From Chamaecyparis obtusa (Eukaryota > Streptophyta > Pinopsida > Cupressales > Cupressaceae): DNA of 64,000 nt. The stretch is taken from positions 372,001 to 436,000 of the forward strand of contig BSBK01000965.1 of NCBI GenBank assembly GCA_027943335.1, in the 5' to 3' direction. Made by a program: the position numbers and the translations under genes. Positions 32,899-44,876 of this stretch are shown here, one piece after another (the stretch's first letter is position 1; each line of letters begins with the position of its first letter). The notes under the pieces were generated by a model. That model was not told the origin of the DNA. It did not search any database and saw only the letters and a list, made by a program, of their open reading frames with translations.

Positions 32899-33574
32899 TG
32901 ACACAAGACATGGAGCAAGAGGGGCCAAAGGATGGCACACCCTAATGATCCAAGCCTGCAACACACATGCAGAAGAAACATACAACAAGGGTGAGAGAGA
33001 GAATGCCATATCTATCATATATTATCATCAATTTGAATCATACATGCCAGGCTATAAGGCCTTCTTGGTTAGGGCCAGATATTACAATGAATTACAGGAC
33101 TCCTCAAACATGTGAGGATCTATCACAAATCACTAATCTAATGCCTTCTATCTTCTATCAAAACTGACTCCCTAAACTACCACCAAACATCTACATTTAT
33201 ACAAGAAGCTACCGAGCTGAGTCGGCCTTCAGATCCATAATTAATGGAAGTAATGGTCAAATCTTGGACCACACCTTTCCCAATGATGGATTTCAACATT
33301 AATTCTATGATCTAATATAAATGCACAAGTCGGCCACAACAGGAAACAAAACTAAACCTGTTGGTAAGAAAGATAACTGAGTAGCAGACAAACAACACCG
33401 AGCGCCAGTGAATTAATCAACCACCTAGGAGATAACTGACCATACTTGGTAACCAAAGGAAACTAACCAACTACTAACCAACTCAGTCAAAGAAGAAACT
33501 GAGCAACACAGACAAAACTCAAAATTCTTTTTGGTGACAAAAGATTGCCAAGGACTCGAGATGCTCTTGCATTA
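32899..33574 (-). repeat. 3' LTR of inner chromovirus
   Basis: TGACACAAGACATGGAGC to GCTCTTGCATTA. It aligns with 38193-38873 throughout; the terminal CA has mutated to TA. On the - strand the coding frame runs into its first bases. Confidence 0.9.
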
Positions 33575-33589
33575 GACACCTAGGGTTAT

Positions 33590-36500
33590 TTTGAAATGAT
33601 TCACAGAATCATTTAGTAGGTCTAGTCTGAGCTGCATCCAACTCAAATTGTGCAATCCATGAACTATCTTCCATTGGTCTATTCTTCCACTTAACCAGAT
33701 ATTCCATGTACTATTTTTCTCCTTTACTCTTGCTAACTCTTTCCTTCAAAATTTGTTCAACTTCATCATTTTGCTTCTTAGGATATTCTATCAGTACTGT
33801 CACTTCTTCATCAGGTTCATGATACTCATATAAATTAGCAATGTTGAAAATTGGTGATATGTCCATGTCATCAGGTAACTCAATCTCATATGTATTTCCA
33901 CTGTCAAATTTCCTCAGAATCTTGCAAGGTCCAAACTTCTTCATCTTCAGCTTTCCATATGTTCCAATAGGAAACTGACCTTTCTTCAAATGAACCATCA
34001 CTTCATCATCAATATCAAAAGTTTTATGTCTTCCTGATCTATCAACTCTATCTTTGTATTTCTGATTACTATCTTCCAGCTTCAGCTTCATGTCTTCATG
34101 TAATGTCTTCATATATTCAGAAAACTTTACTCCTTTAGCACTTCTCTTATTCTCATCAATAATGTCTCTCAAATCATATATTCATCTCGATTGTGTGCCA
34201 TTCACAATCTCAAATGGTGTCTTTCTAGTACTTCTATTCATTGAATTTGTATATGCAAACTCTACTTGTACCAACATAGAATCCCAATTACTTGGTGTGT
34301 CTCCAACTAAACATCTCAAAAGATTTCCCAAACTTCCATTCACAACCTTAGTCTATCCATCAGTTTGTGGGTGAAATGTAGAACTATATTTCAATTCAGT
34401 GCCAAATTTCTTCCAAAGTGTTTTCCAAAAATAACCAACAAATTTACTGTCTCGGTCATAGATAATACTCCTCATTAGTCCATGTAATCTAAAAATTTCC
34501 TTAAAGAAAAGATCTGCTACATGTACTACATTTGATGTCTTTCTACGAGGTATAAAATGTGCCATCTTAGAAAATCTATCCACAACAACAAATATAGAAT
34601 CATTACCTCTTACTGTCTTTGGTAAGCCAAGAACAAAGTCCATACTGATGTCAATCCAAGGTTTCTCAGGAATAGAAATCAGTGTATACAATCTAGTATT
34701 TTGACTTACTCCTTTCACAACTTGACAAATTCCACAACTTTTCACAAATTTTTGAACATCTTTATACAATTGCGGCCAATAGTACTTCTCCTTCAGCAAA
34801 TTCCATGTTTTATCAATGCCAAAATGTCCAGCTAAACCACTACTATGTTTCTCTTTTATCAAATTACATCTCATTACTCCTCTCAGTATACACAACTAAA
34901 TACCTTTAAACAACGTACATTCCTGAATAAAATATTCATCCCATTTAGTGCCTTGTTGGTCTTCAATAGGTGGTCTGCACTTTCTCCATGGCTCAGAAGA
35001 ATCAGGGTCATTTTCATACAAACCTCTCATCTCATCAAAACCAAGAACTTCATTTTTCATCTCAGTCATCAAAGATCTTCTTCTACTCAATGTATCAGCA
35101 ACTCAGTTAGTGGCTCCACTCTTATGCTTTATCACAAATGTATAACTCTATAGATACTCAACCCATTTCATATGTCTATGACTAAACTTATTCTGACTAC
35201 CCAAATATTGTAAAGCCTTATGATCAGTATATAACACAAATTCACTTGGTATCAAATAATGTCTCCATTTCTTCAGTTCTTGAACAACAACATAGAATTC
35301 TTGATCATACACTGAATATTTCCTTCTAGCATCATTCAACTTTTCACTAAAGAAAGAAACAAGTTTACCTTCTTGACTCAACACAACTCCAATTGCACTT
35401 CCACTTGCATCATATTCTACTTGAAATACTTTACTAAAATCAGGTAATGCCAAAATAGGTAATTTGACAACCTTCTATTTCAGAGTCTCAAAACTACTGT
35501 CAGCTCCATGTGTCCACTTGAATTATCTTTTGTCTCCTCTCATAGTCTCAATCATAGCATTAAACATTGAACTAAAATTTCTTATGAACTTTCGATAAAA
35601 ACTCACCGAACCATGAAATGATCTTACCTCACTAGCATTCACAGGTGTAGGCCAATTCGGAATAGCTTCAACCTTTTCATGATCCATCTTCAAACCATTA
35701 GTTGAGATAACAAATCCCAAATACACAATCTCTTCCTTCATGAATGAACACTTTTTTTAGATTTATTAGCAACTTTTCCTCTTTCAATCTCTGCAAAACT
35801 TGTCTAACATGCAACAAATGTTCTTCTCTGGTCTTACTAAATATCAAAATATCATCAAGATATACAATCACAAATTTACCCAATAATTTCTTCAAAACTT
35901 CATTCATTAGCCTCATAAAAGTACTCGGTGCATTAGTTAAACCAAAAGGCATAACAAACCACTCATACAAACCTTCTTTTGTCTTGAAAGCAATCTTCCA
36001 TTCATCACCTTCTCTGATTTTGATCTGATGATACCCACTTTTCAAATCAATCTTTGTGAAATACTTTGCTCTAGTCAAACTGTCCATTATGTCATCCATT
36101 CTCGATATAGGAAACCTATACTTCACTGTTATCTTATTGATTTCTTTGGAATCAGTACACATTCTCCATTCTCCATTCTTCTTCAATGCCAATGCAGCAA
36201 GTACTACACAAGGACTCAAAGTTTCTCTGATTAAACCTTTCTCCAGCAACTCTTGAATCTATTGGTTCAATTCCTGATTCTCGGTAGGTGTCAACTGATG
36301 AGGTGCCTTATTTGGTAAACTAGCTCTAGGGATTAGATCCATACAATGATCAATGCTTCTTTTTGGTGGCAAACCATCAGGTACATTATCAGAAATAATA
36401 TCACTATACTCGGTGAGAAACTTATCAATCTCCTCAGGGACATTATCCTCTATTTTATTACTCGGCTTATTAGGAATCACAACGAAACATACATCATTCC

Positions 36501-38057
36501 TCTTTAGAGAGTTTACAAACTTCCTTCCTTCCATCAAACAAACTTTCATAGATGTGCAAAAATTACTAACAGGTTCTTCCATCAAAGGTAACAAGATTTG
36601 TTTCTTTCCATCAGCCACAATAGTATACTTATGCAATCTCCCATCATATATAGCATGTCTATCATATTTCCAAGGTCTACCCGACAAAATATGACAACAA
36701 TCCATAGGCATGATATCACATAACACCTTATCATAGTACTTTCCAATCTTCAAATTCACATAACATTGTTCACTTACCAGGAGTGTATGTTCATCTTTGA
36801 TCCATGAAATTTGATAGGGCTTTGGATGTACCAACCTTTCCAACTGCATTTTTGTGACCATCTCTTCAGATGCCAAGTTCTTTGAGCTACCACTGTCAAT
36901 GATTACCTTCCAAACTTTGTCAGAAACTCTACATCTAGTCTTGAACAAACTTTTCCTTATCGAATCCTCTTTCTTTCTTTCATTCCATAGTGCTCTCCTT
37001 ACCATCAAGTTATTTTCTTTCTTAGGTTCATTCAGTGACACTTCTTGCACCAAAGCATTTCTACTACTACCAGCCTTCTTACTAGCTTGTGTACACTAAA
37101 AAGATCTATGTCCTTCCTCTCCATAGTTATAACAAGTTCCTCAGAAACTTCCTCTTCCATAACCACCTCGATAGTTACTGCCTCTACCTCTAGAACTTTC
37201 ACCTTTCGACTTGGTCTTTCCTTTTTCCAGATTTGTCTTTTTTGGTTTAGATCTACCATTTTAACTATTAGATCTACCTCTTCCTCTAGGGAATCTACCA
37301 CCTCAACCTCTCTATCTTTTCTCATGTCTCTTGTTCAATTTCTCCTCGGCCTTCAAAGAAAATTGATAAGCCTCCTCAATGTTCTCCAGCTTGACCATAC
37401 TACTCTCCTCTTCGATGGAAACTCTCAAAACATTCAAGTATCTGCCGATTCTTTCCACATCATCTTCATCATGTCCAAATTTGATATCTAATCTATATAA
37501 TTCCTCACTATATTCTTTAACCATGCTATCTTTCTATCTCAAACTTTGCATTCGCCAAACTAGGTTAATTTGATAATCATAGGGGAAGAACTTTCCTTTC
37601 AATTTATTGACCATTTTACACCATACCTTTATTTTTTATTTTCCTTTCCTCTTCCAATCCAATTTTAGATGTTCCCACCATAAGGATGCATGACTTTTCA
37701 GCTTTGTGCTTGCAATCTTTACCTTCTTATCCTCAGGGATATTTTCATATTCAAAATACTTTTCCATCTCAGTGATCCAGTCCACCAATTCATTAGAATC
37801 CAGCTTTCCACTATACTCAGGTGGATTGAAATGTGGTGTTGACTTCAGACTTGTTAAAGCCTTCAAAAATCTTTCTTCACCTTGATCCATAACAGGAGCA
37901 GGTTTTGCATTCACTTGTTCTTCCTCAATTTCATCATCACTAACATCTTCAAGATGTCTGCCTCTTCTTTGGGCTTCTTCCACTACTTCTAATCTAGCAA
38001 AAATCTGTCTTAGCATATCTTCCAATCCTAGATCTGCATCTCATCTCCCACAAACCA
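33590..38057 (-). pseudogene. Inner chromovirus gag-pol polyprotein
   Basis: Gag at 38057-37100: coiled N-terminus (MEDMLRQIFARLE), a Retrotrans-gag region ending WWEHLKLDWKR, and an Arg/Gly-rich stretch with a degenerate knuckle (CYNYGEEGHRSF, last Cys lost). Protease IIDSGSSKN (about 36895). RT at 36250-35750 has DLKSGYHQIKI, FGLTNAP and YLDDILIF, with a frameshift near 35750. RNase H (35450-35150) begins VEYDASGSAIG. Integrase at 34895-34200 has HFGIDKT.. and CGICQ zinc residues, DISMDF and YDRDSKF. The third acidic residue is lost, since the site after HPQTDG is a stop followed by TK. The C-terminus has FGPCKIL and a chromodomain at 33720-33620 (YLVKWKNRP..SSWI). About 10 stops or frameshifts in total. 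Confidence 0.92.
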
Positions 38058-38178
38058 TCTTGACAACCCTCTGCAATTGTAGGTCAGATCACAATGTGCT
38101 ACCCCACAAAAACTCAACTAGGGCTTCAAGAGGAACCTGCAAACCTAGATCCGTAGACCTAGGTCAAGATCTAACCTC

Positions 38179-38190
38179 GCTCTGATACCA
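38179..38190 (-). other. Primer-binding site of inner chromovirus, initiator-Met tRNA
   Basis: TGGTATCAGAGC on the - strand, 2 bases from the LTR end. Confidence 0.88.
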
Positions 38191-38192
38191 CC

Positions 38193-38873
38193 TGACGCAA
38201 GATAGGGAGCAAGAGGGGCCAAAGGATGACACACCCTAATGATCCAAGCCTGCAACACACATGCAGAAGCAAAAAACAATAAGAGTGAGAGAGAGAGAGA
38301 GAATGTTAGATCTGTCATATATTATCATCAATTTGAATCATACATACTGGGCTATAAGGCCTTCCTGGTTAGGGCCATATATTACAATGAATTACAGAAG
38401 TCCTCAAACATGTGAGGATCTATCACAAATCACTAATCTAATGCCTTTTATCTTCTATCAAAACTAACTCCCTAAACTACCACCAAACATCTACATTTAT
38501 ACAAGAAGCTACCGAGCTGAGTCGACCTTCAGATCCACAATTAACAAAAGTAATGGTCAAATCTTAGACCAAACACTTCCTAATTATGGATTCCAACATT
38601 AATTATGTGATCCAATATAAATGCACAAGTCAGCCACAACAGGAAACAAACCTAAAATCATCAGTAAGCAAGATAACTGAGCATCAGACAAACAACGCTG
38701 AGCACCAGTGAATTAACTAACCGCCCAAGAGATAAATAACCATACTTGGTACCAAAGGAAACCAACCAACTACCGACCAACTCGGTCAAAGAAGAAACCA
38801 AGAAACATAGATGAAACTCAAAATTATTTTTGGTGACACATGATTGCTAAGGACCCAAGATGCTTTTGCATCA
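38193..38873 (-). repeat. 5' LTR of inner chromovirus
   Basis: TGACGCAAGATAGGGAGC to GCTTTTGCATCA, followed by the target duplication GCACC. Confidence 0.92.
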
Positions 38874-38878
38874 GCACC

Positions 38879-41800
38879 TCTTTCATGGAGTGTGAAAAGT
38901 CTTCAACATAACCACTACCCTTGGCTCCATCCTTTAGTTCTCTAAGCTCAAATATGCCTTTAGGATGTAGTCCATAAACTATTTCAAAATGACTTTTTCC
39001 AATAGTCCTGTTCACAGTGTCATTATAGGCATACTCTGCCTATCCTAGGAGTTGATCCCAAATTTGACCATGCTCCTTTGTAAGACATCTCAATAGGTTT
39101 CCAAGGATTTTGTTGACCACCTCAATTTTTCCATCTATCTATGGGTGATATGAAGACCCAAAAGATAGATTTGTTCCCAACTTGTGCCACAATGTTTTCC
39201 AGAAGTGACTCATAAACTTAGTATCTCTATCAGAGACTATACTCAGAGGTAATCCATGTATCCTCATCACTTCCTTGAAGAATAAATGTGCTATGTGACA
39301 AGCATCATGTACTATTTTAAATGGGACAAAATGTGCCATTTTATTGAATCTATCTACAATGACATAGATACTATCAATTCCTTATTTGTTCTTTGGCAAT
39401 CCCACAACAAAATACATGCTCAAGCATTCCCATGGTCTGCTAGGGATGGTAAGAGGTTGGTAAAGGCTTGCATTGGAAGATGCACCCTTTTCTTTTTGAC
39501 ACACCACATAAATTTCTACATACTTCCTAATGTCTAGATTCATTTTAGGCCAAAAGTAAATGTTTTCACTAACTCTTGGGTCTTATTGACTCCAAAATGC
39601 CCACTAAGTGCACCATTGTGCTTTTCTTGTATCATATTTTCTCTAATTGACCCTCTAGGAACACATAATTGAATTCGTTTAAACAATAGATCACTTTGTA
39701 CAATATATTAAGAGAATTCATTATGAAAATGATTCTTGTACTCTTGGCATACCTTATAGATATCTGCAAAGTCTTCATCTTCTGCATATAGGTCTTTGAA
39801 ACTCTCAATACCAATGCTGTACAGGTGTATCTCTTGTACAGTCATGGCTCTTCTACTTAAGGCATCTGCTACCTTTTTTTGTAGTCCCTTCTTGTGCTTA
39901 ATGTTTAAAATATAGGCCTACAGATACTCTACCCACTTTATATTTTTTGATTGAGCTTGTCTTGTGAATTAAGGAAACTTAGTGCTTGATTGTCTAAAAA
40001 GACCAAAAAGTCCTCTGGAAGCAAGTAGTGCCTCCATTTCCTTAGTGCTTGGACTAGAGCATACATCTCTAAGTCATAAGAAGATTACTTCTTCTTAGCA
40101 TCACTAATCTTTTCACTGTGGAAAGCCACTAGTCTTCCCTCTTGGCTTAAAACAACACCAATAGCCACATTACTAGCATCAAACTCAATTGTGAACAACT
40201 TCCCAAAGCTTGGTTAGGATTGGTTGAGTGGAAATCTTCTTCTTCAAAAACTCAAATCCATGGTTAGCTTGTTCATTCCAAACAAATTTAGTTTTCATTC
40301 CTCCTTTTATGGTATCTAGCATAGGAGCACAAATAGAACTAAATTACTTAATAAAATTCCTATAGTATTGGGCCAAACCATGAAAACTTATCACCTCTGT
40401 TGCAATCTTAGGAGTAGGCCAATTGAGAATGGCTTCCACTTTTCCTGGATCCATCTTTAGATTTCCTTGGGACAATACAAACCCAAGGTGCACCATCTCT
40501 TGCTTCATGAATTCATATTTCTCCACGTTTATCATCAATTTCTCCTCATGTAGCTTCTTGAAAATAATCTACAAATGTCTGAGATGTTCTTCTTTAGTCT
40601 TGCTATAGATTAGTATATCATCAATATACACTACCACAAATTTTCCAATGTAGTCTTTAAGGACTTCATTCATGAGTCTCATGAATGTGGACTACCACTC
40701 TTTAGGTCAATCTTAGTAAAGTATTTGGCTTCTCCTAGATAGTCCATTAGGTCTTCTATCCTAGGGATAGGGAACCTATACCTAATGGTTATCCTTTTTA
40801 TTTCTCTTGAATTAGTAAAAAGCCTCCAAGTTCCTCCCTTCTTAGGTGCTAAGATAGTGGGGACAACACAAGGACTAATGCTTTTCCTAATGAGACCTTG
40901 GCTTAGGAGTTCTTGGATTTTCTTAGCAATTTCCTCATTTTGTTGAGGGGTCATCTTATAGGATGCCTTGTTAGGAAGGGTAGCTCCTAGAATAAATTAA
41001 ATTTGGTGACTAACATCTCTCTTAGGGGGTAGGTTTGATGGTTTTCCATCACTTACAATGCCTTCATACTTTTGCAATAGCTCCTCCACTTCTTTTGGCG
41101 ACACTGTCTTCTTGACTGTCTTGTTTGCACCTTCTTCTTTAGGCTTCACTACTAGTGAAAATACTACTCCCTCTCCTTCCTCTAAGGTCTCTATGAACTC
41201 CTTCTCATTGACCATAAGAATATTTGGGCTTGATGGCTTCATTTCTCCATCCTCTAACAATGACTATATTTTGAAAGTCACATTGTCCTTCTTGAAATAA
41301 TAAGAAATATTTTCTCCATCATGCATGGCCTGTCTATTGAATTTCCATGGCCTTCTAAGGAGTAGGTTACATGCATCCATATGTAGGATGTCACACAACA
41401 CCTCATCTTTGTATCTCCCAATTGAAAATTCCACCCATGCTTATTCATTGACAAGGACATGCTATCCTTTGTTCAACCAAGTGACCTTTTATGGATTGCT
41501 ATGGGGTATTCTCTTCATCTTCAATTTGTTGATTGCCTCCTCTGACACTATATTGTCAGTAGACCCTAAGTCTATAATGACTCTACAAACCTTACCCATT
41601 ATCTTGTATTTCACTCTAAATAGTGACCTTCTTTGACTTGTTTCCTCTTTGACTGGCTCCTTGATTAATGTCCTTCTCATCATCAAGTTATCTCCTTCTT
41701 TTGACTCTAGGGGTACCTCAGGGTTTTTATTTCCACCACTAGAATCCTCTTGAACATATTTTACCCTCTTGTCACTTCCATCAGAAGTAGAGCCTTTCTC

Positions 41801-42833
41801 TAGAAATCTATATGCATGGTTTCCCATTTGATTGTAGTGGTAGCACTTCATTGTTGCAAAGTAAGAACCTCTACCTTGACCACTATTTCTTCCTCTCCAA
41901 TTTCTATTAGAGTTCCTTCCTCTATTGGAGTTTCCTCTACTTGAAATTCATTCTTGTTTCTTAGTAAGTTTGGTCTCTCCTTGGTTCTTTGTTTCAGAAC
42001 CTCTACCACCATATCCACCTCTATGTCCTCTATTGTCTCTTCCTTTTCCTCTACCTTTGGTAGTGCTTGAGTCTTACTTCTTTCTTAGCTTTTCTTCTAC
42101 CTTTACTACAATTTGGTGGCATCTTTGAACTATATCAGGATTCAAGAGACTCATTTCATCTTGTATATTCCACTTGAGACCATTTAGGTACCTAGCTACC
42201 TTGACCTTCTCATCTTCTACAACTCTTGACCTCATGCATAATCTTTGAAACTCTTCAGTATAAGAGTTTACATCCAAGTCTTTTTGTCTCAAACTTTTTC
42301 TTCTTTTATGCAACTAAATTTCATAATCTTTTGGCACATATGCATCTCTAATTCTTGCTACCAGAGCCTTCATTGTGGCAATGGGATTCTTTCATTCCTT
42401 CTCTCTCTCATCTTGGATAAATTTCCACCAAGTGAGTGTAGGACCTCTAAGTCTAGCTTTAGCCACCTTGATTTTCTGAGCTTCCATTATGCCATCACAT
42501 TCAAAATGGTTCTCAAGTCCTTCAATCCAATCTAGGACTATTTATGGCTCCATTTTTCCATTAAAAATTAGAATTCCTTCTAATGCCTTTCCACTTAAGG
42601 CCTTCACTTCCTTCAAGAAGGGTTCTTCAGCTAGGATTGGGTCTAGTTTAGAGACCTCATCTTCTAAGAGTATCTATCTCTTTTTGTTTTCCATCTATTT
42701 TATCTTTAAATTCTTCAACCTTCTCATCTACTTCATCCACTTTTTGTTCTAATTGAACCAATCTATCTCTGAGAAATCTATTTTCTTATTCTTGCTCTTC
42801 CAATTTCTTAGACAACTTAGAATTGGTTACCAT
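38879..42833 (-). pseudogene. Outer chromovirus gag-pol, through integrase
   Basis: Starts at the ATG at 42833 with a coiled-coil gag N-terminus (LSKKLEEQE, VDEVDEKVEEFKDKI). A gag C-terminal segment (42313-42074) includes SYTEEFQRLC, then an Arg/Gly-rich nucleic-acid-binding stretch and a degenerate knuckle (MKCYHYNQMGNHAYRF, second half lacking its Cys). The protease is IIDLGSTDN (about 41580), with DSG changed to DLG. RT has KYFTKIDLKSG (about 40700) and YIDDILIYS (about 40620), with about 45 residues deleted between them. RNase H is frameshifted (40330-39840). Integrase has a zinc region at about 39640-39560 and VSDRDTKF (about 39230); the Glu region reads IDGKIEV. It ends at 38879, where the inner element sits. 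Numerous stops and frameshifts make it non-functional. Confidence 0.88.
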
Positions 42834-42892
42834 TGTAGAGTCTCCTACTGACTCCTCTAGTTGAAACATTCACCACAAGCCCAGTCTTGTAG

Positions 42893-42904
42893 GCTCTAAT
42901 ACCA
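42893..42904 (-). other. Primer-binding site of outer chromovirus
   Basis: TGGTATTAGAGC on the - strand, one substitution from the initiator-Met complement, 3 bases from the LTR. Confidence 0.75.
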
Positions 42905-42907
42905 ATC

Positions 42908-44519
42908 TGATAGAAACTCTCTAAGGTGTGCTTGCATAAACTAAATCTAGGACTCAAATGTTCCTAGTCTTCTCAAGATCCTAAAATATTTTCTAGGATC
43001 CTACAAGTCATTTCTCCACTAGCCTAAGACTTCACTAACTCAACTCTATGAGTTGGTCTCCTTTGTGCTTCACCTTGGAGGTATCTATCAACAAGTGTTC
43101 ATCAACTCTTCACTACTTCTTGGATGTCTCCAAGTACAATTTCACCACAATGTCATCCTAAGTGTTGTAGAGGTTGTATCCATCCCTAAAAAAAATACTT
43201 GACTCCAAAATGACTCCATTAGAATAGGACATCAATACTTTCTCAATCGAGTTCAAGATTGACTATGGTTTTAGCCTAATAGGCCTAATTGGTCTACTAG
43301 CCCTAAATAGGGTGTTTTTCCCAATTCTTTATCCAAACTTCCAAATAACCCCCAAAAGAAACTTCACATTTAGATACCCTTTTTCAAAACCTTGAATATT
43401 TTTGTGGTCTTAGGTTCCTAAGGCATCCATATAGTGGGTTCCTGAAATGTAGGACTAATAGGGCTAATAGGGCTATATTTATGCACTCCTCTGATTTATA
43501 CTTGGAAATCTACCTAAATGGATTGACCAATGCCTAATCTCACTAGTAGGTGTCTATCAGACCACTACCTCTCTGAAACCATGCTTGGTTATAAGCTTCT
43601 ACTCTTTCCCCTGTAATTGCACATCTTTAGATCTATGTCATACACCTAGCTGGGCACATTGAACTCACCTAGGGCACGACCTTAAAATTAGAAAGATTTC
43701 TCTTCTAAGATCTTCCTTCCACATAAAAAAAGTACAATGGATTACCTTCCATATTACTCTAGGTGGTCATTATTTTCATGGTGGAGAGCTATGGGGGAGC
43801 CATAAAACCAAAAACTATGTAAACTACACTAGTAACTATACTATTTACCAAACAATTTTAAAAGATAAACTAATGAACTCAAATAAAATACAATGATGAA
43901 CATAAAGTGCTTAGAACTACTTCTACAACTCAAATCCAAAACTAACTCTCACTTTTCAATCCATACAATAACACTTAGACTCAAAACAACTCGACTGTGT
44001 ACACTAAACTAGAACTCTGAGCTTCTATTACAATTCAAAATATCATTACATCATACTACCTCAGGAAATGGGATCTTACATGTCATAATATGCCTTACCC
44101 TTGATTTTAGGCCATTATGGTAACCAACCATAATCTTGCTTCGAAGAGAATCCAATTCTTCAAAATGTTGTCATGCAACTTTTAAAAGTTGTAAATGTTT
44201 TCAAGCAACATTGTGACAACTTTTACATCTTTTTTAAAATAATACCAATAACCACTAATTGACCTAGAATGATCTAAAAATGTCCTAGGGATCATACTAG
44301 GTATATTTCCACACTTGCCCAAGCCTTAAAAGCTATTAGATCTAATTTCCCACTGTAGGCCTAATCTAGCACTAACTTCTAACAAAACCTAGTCTAATCC
44401 ACCCAGGTACACACATGCAAGACCTTCTAAGGTCAAAACAAACTCTACTGACTTGGCTAAGGTCAGTACAATCCAAAACTCAAACTAGATTAGGGATTAG
44501 CCTAGGTGCTCCTGCACCA
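42908..44519 (-). repeat. 5' LTR of outer chromovirus (1.6 kb)
   Basis: TGATAGAAACTCTC to TCCTGCACCA. It shares both ends with 31665-32336 and carries the additional middle part. No coding content. Confidence 0.85.
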
Positions 44520-44686
44520 ATTTGGCATAATATGACTTCATATTTGTACTAAATGAACTCCTAAATTCAAGTATAGGTCCTTTATAAAATTCAATTTCAT
44601 TTCAAATCGAGCTAATCCCTTATTTATAAGTGTGCTTATCTATTTTTTCCTCCAATCAAATAATTCATTTCATCACCTGGGCCCCA

Positions 44687-44876
44687 GTTAAAAGTACAAA
44701 CCTGTGTCACACTTTTATAACGGAAAAGGTCAACAACATGCAAAGTGTTCAACTTTAATGACATAAAAGTGACATTTGTGTTTAGAATTTGAAGATGATG
44801 TAAATTGATGAAATGTGTAAAACTAGATGAAGTTTATGTCTATAATTTAAAAAAAAAACTTTGAACATGAATGATA
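44687..44876 (+). mobile_element. Left-end fragment of a second copy of the TIR DNA transposon family
   Basis: From GTTAAAAGTACAAACC to TTTGAACATGAATGA this matches 6200-6390 in the same orientation nearly base for base (for example TGTGTCACACTTTTATAA, ACAACATGCAAA and TTTAGAATTTGAAGATGATG). The first bases (AGTT instead of GGGT) are mutated. It stops at the LTR that begins at 44877, which has cut or replaced the rest. The 167 bases before it (44520-44686) are plain AT-rich flank. Confidence 0.8.

Larger units (their letters stand above)
32899..38873 (-). mobile_element. Ty3/gypsy chromovirus (inner element), nested in the outer one
   Basis: Perfect 5-bp duplication GCACC (32894-32898 and 38874-38878). 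LTRs of 676 and 681 bp at 32899-33574 and 38193-38873. On the - strand the 5' LTR ends in TCA and is followed after GG by TGGTATCAGAGC (38190-38179), an exact initiator-Met site. All Ty3/gypsy domains are present in order with only a few stops per domain, so it is younger than its host element. Total length about 6.0 kb, close to the normal size for a chromovirus. Confidence 0.93.
31665..44519 (-). mobile_element. Ty3/gypsy chromovirus (outer element)
   Basis: LTRs at 31665-32336 and 42908-44519. The flanks ATTTA (31660-31664) and ATTTG (44520-44524) are a decayed 5-bp duplication. On the - strand, three bases separate the 5' LTR from TGGTATTAGAGC (42904-42893), an initiator-Met site with one change. 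Coding order gag, protease, RT, RNase H, integrase, chromodomain identifies a Ty3/gypsy chromovirus. A second element (32899-38873) sits between integrase and the C-terminal region. The left LTR lacks about 940 bp present in the right LTR. Many stops show it is old. Confidence 0.88.

Noticed and set aside
34845..35153. + strand ORFs throughout the retrotransposons (for example here, 36353-36694, 37045-37491, 41325-41636)
   Set aside because: Shadows of the - strand gag-pol frames; no domain of their own.
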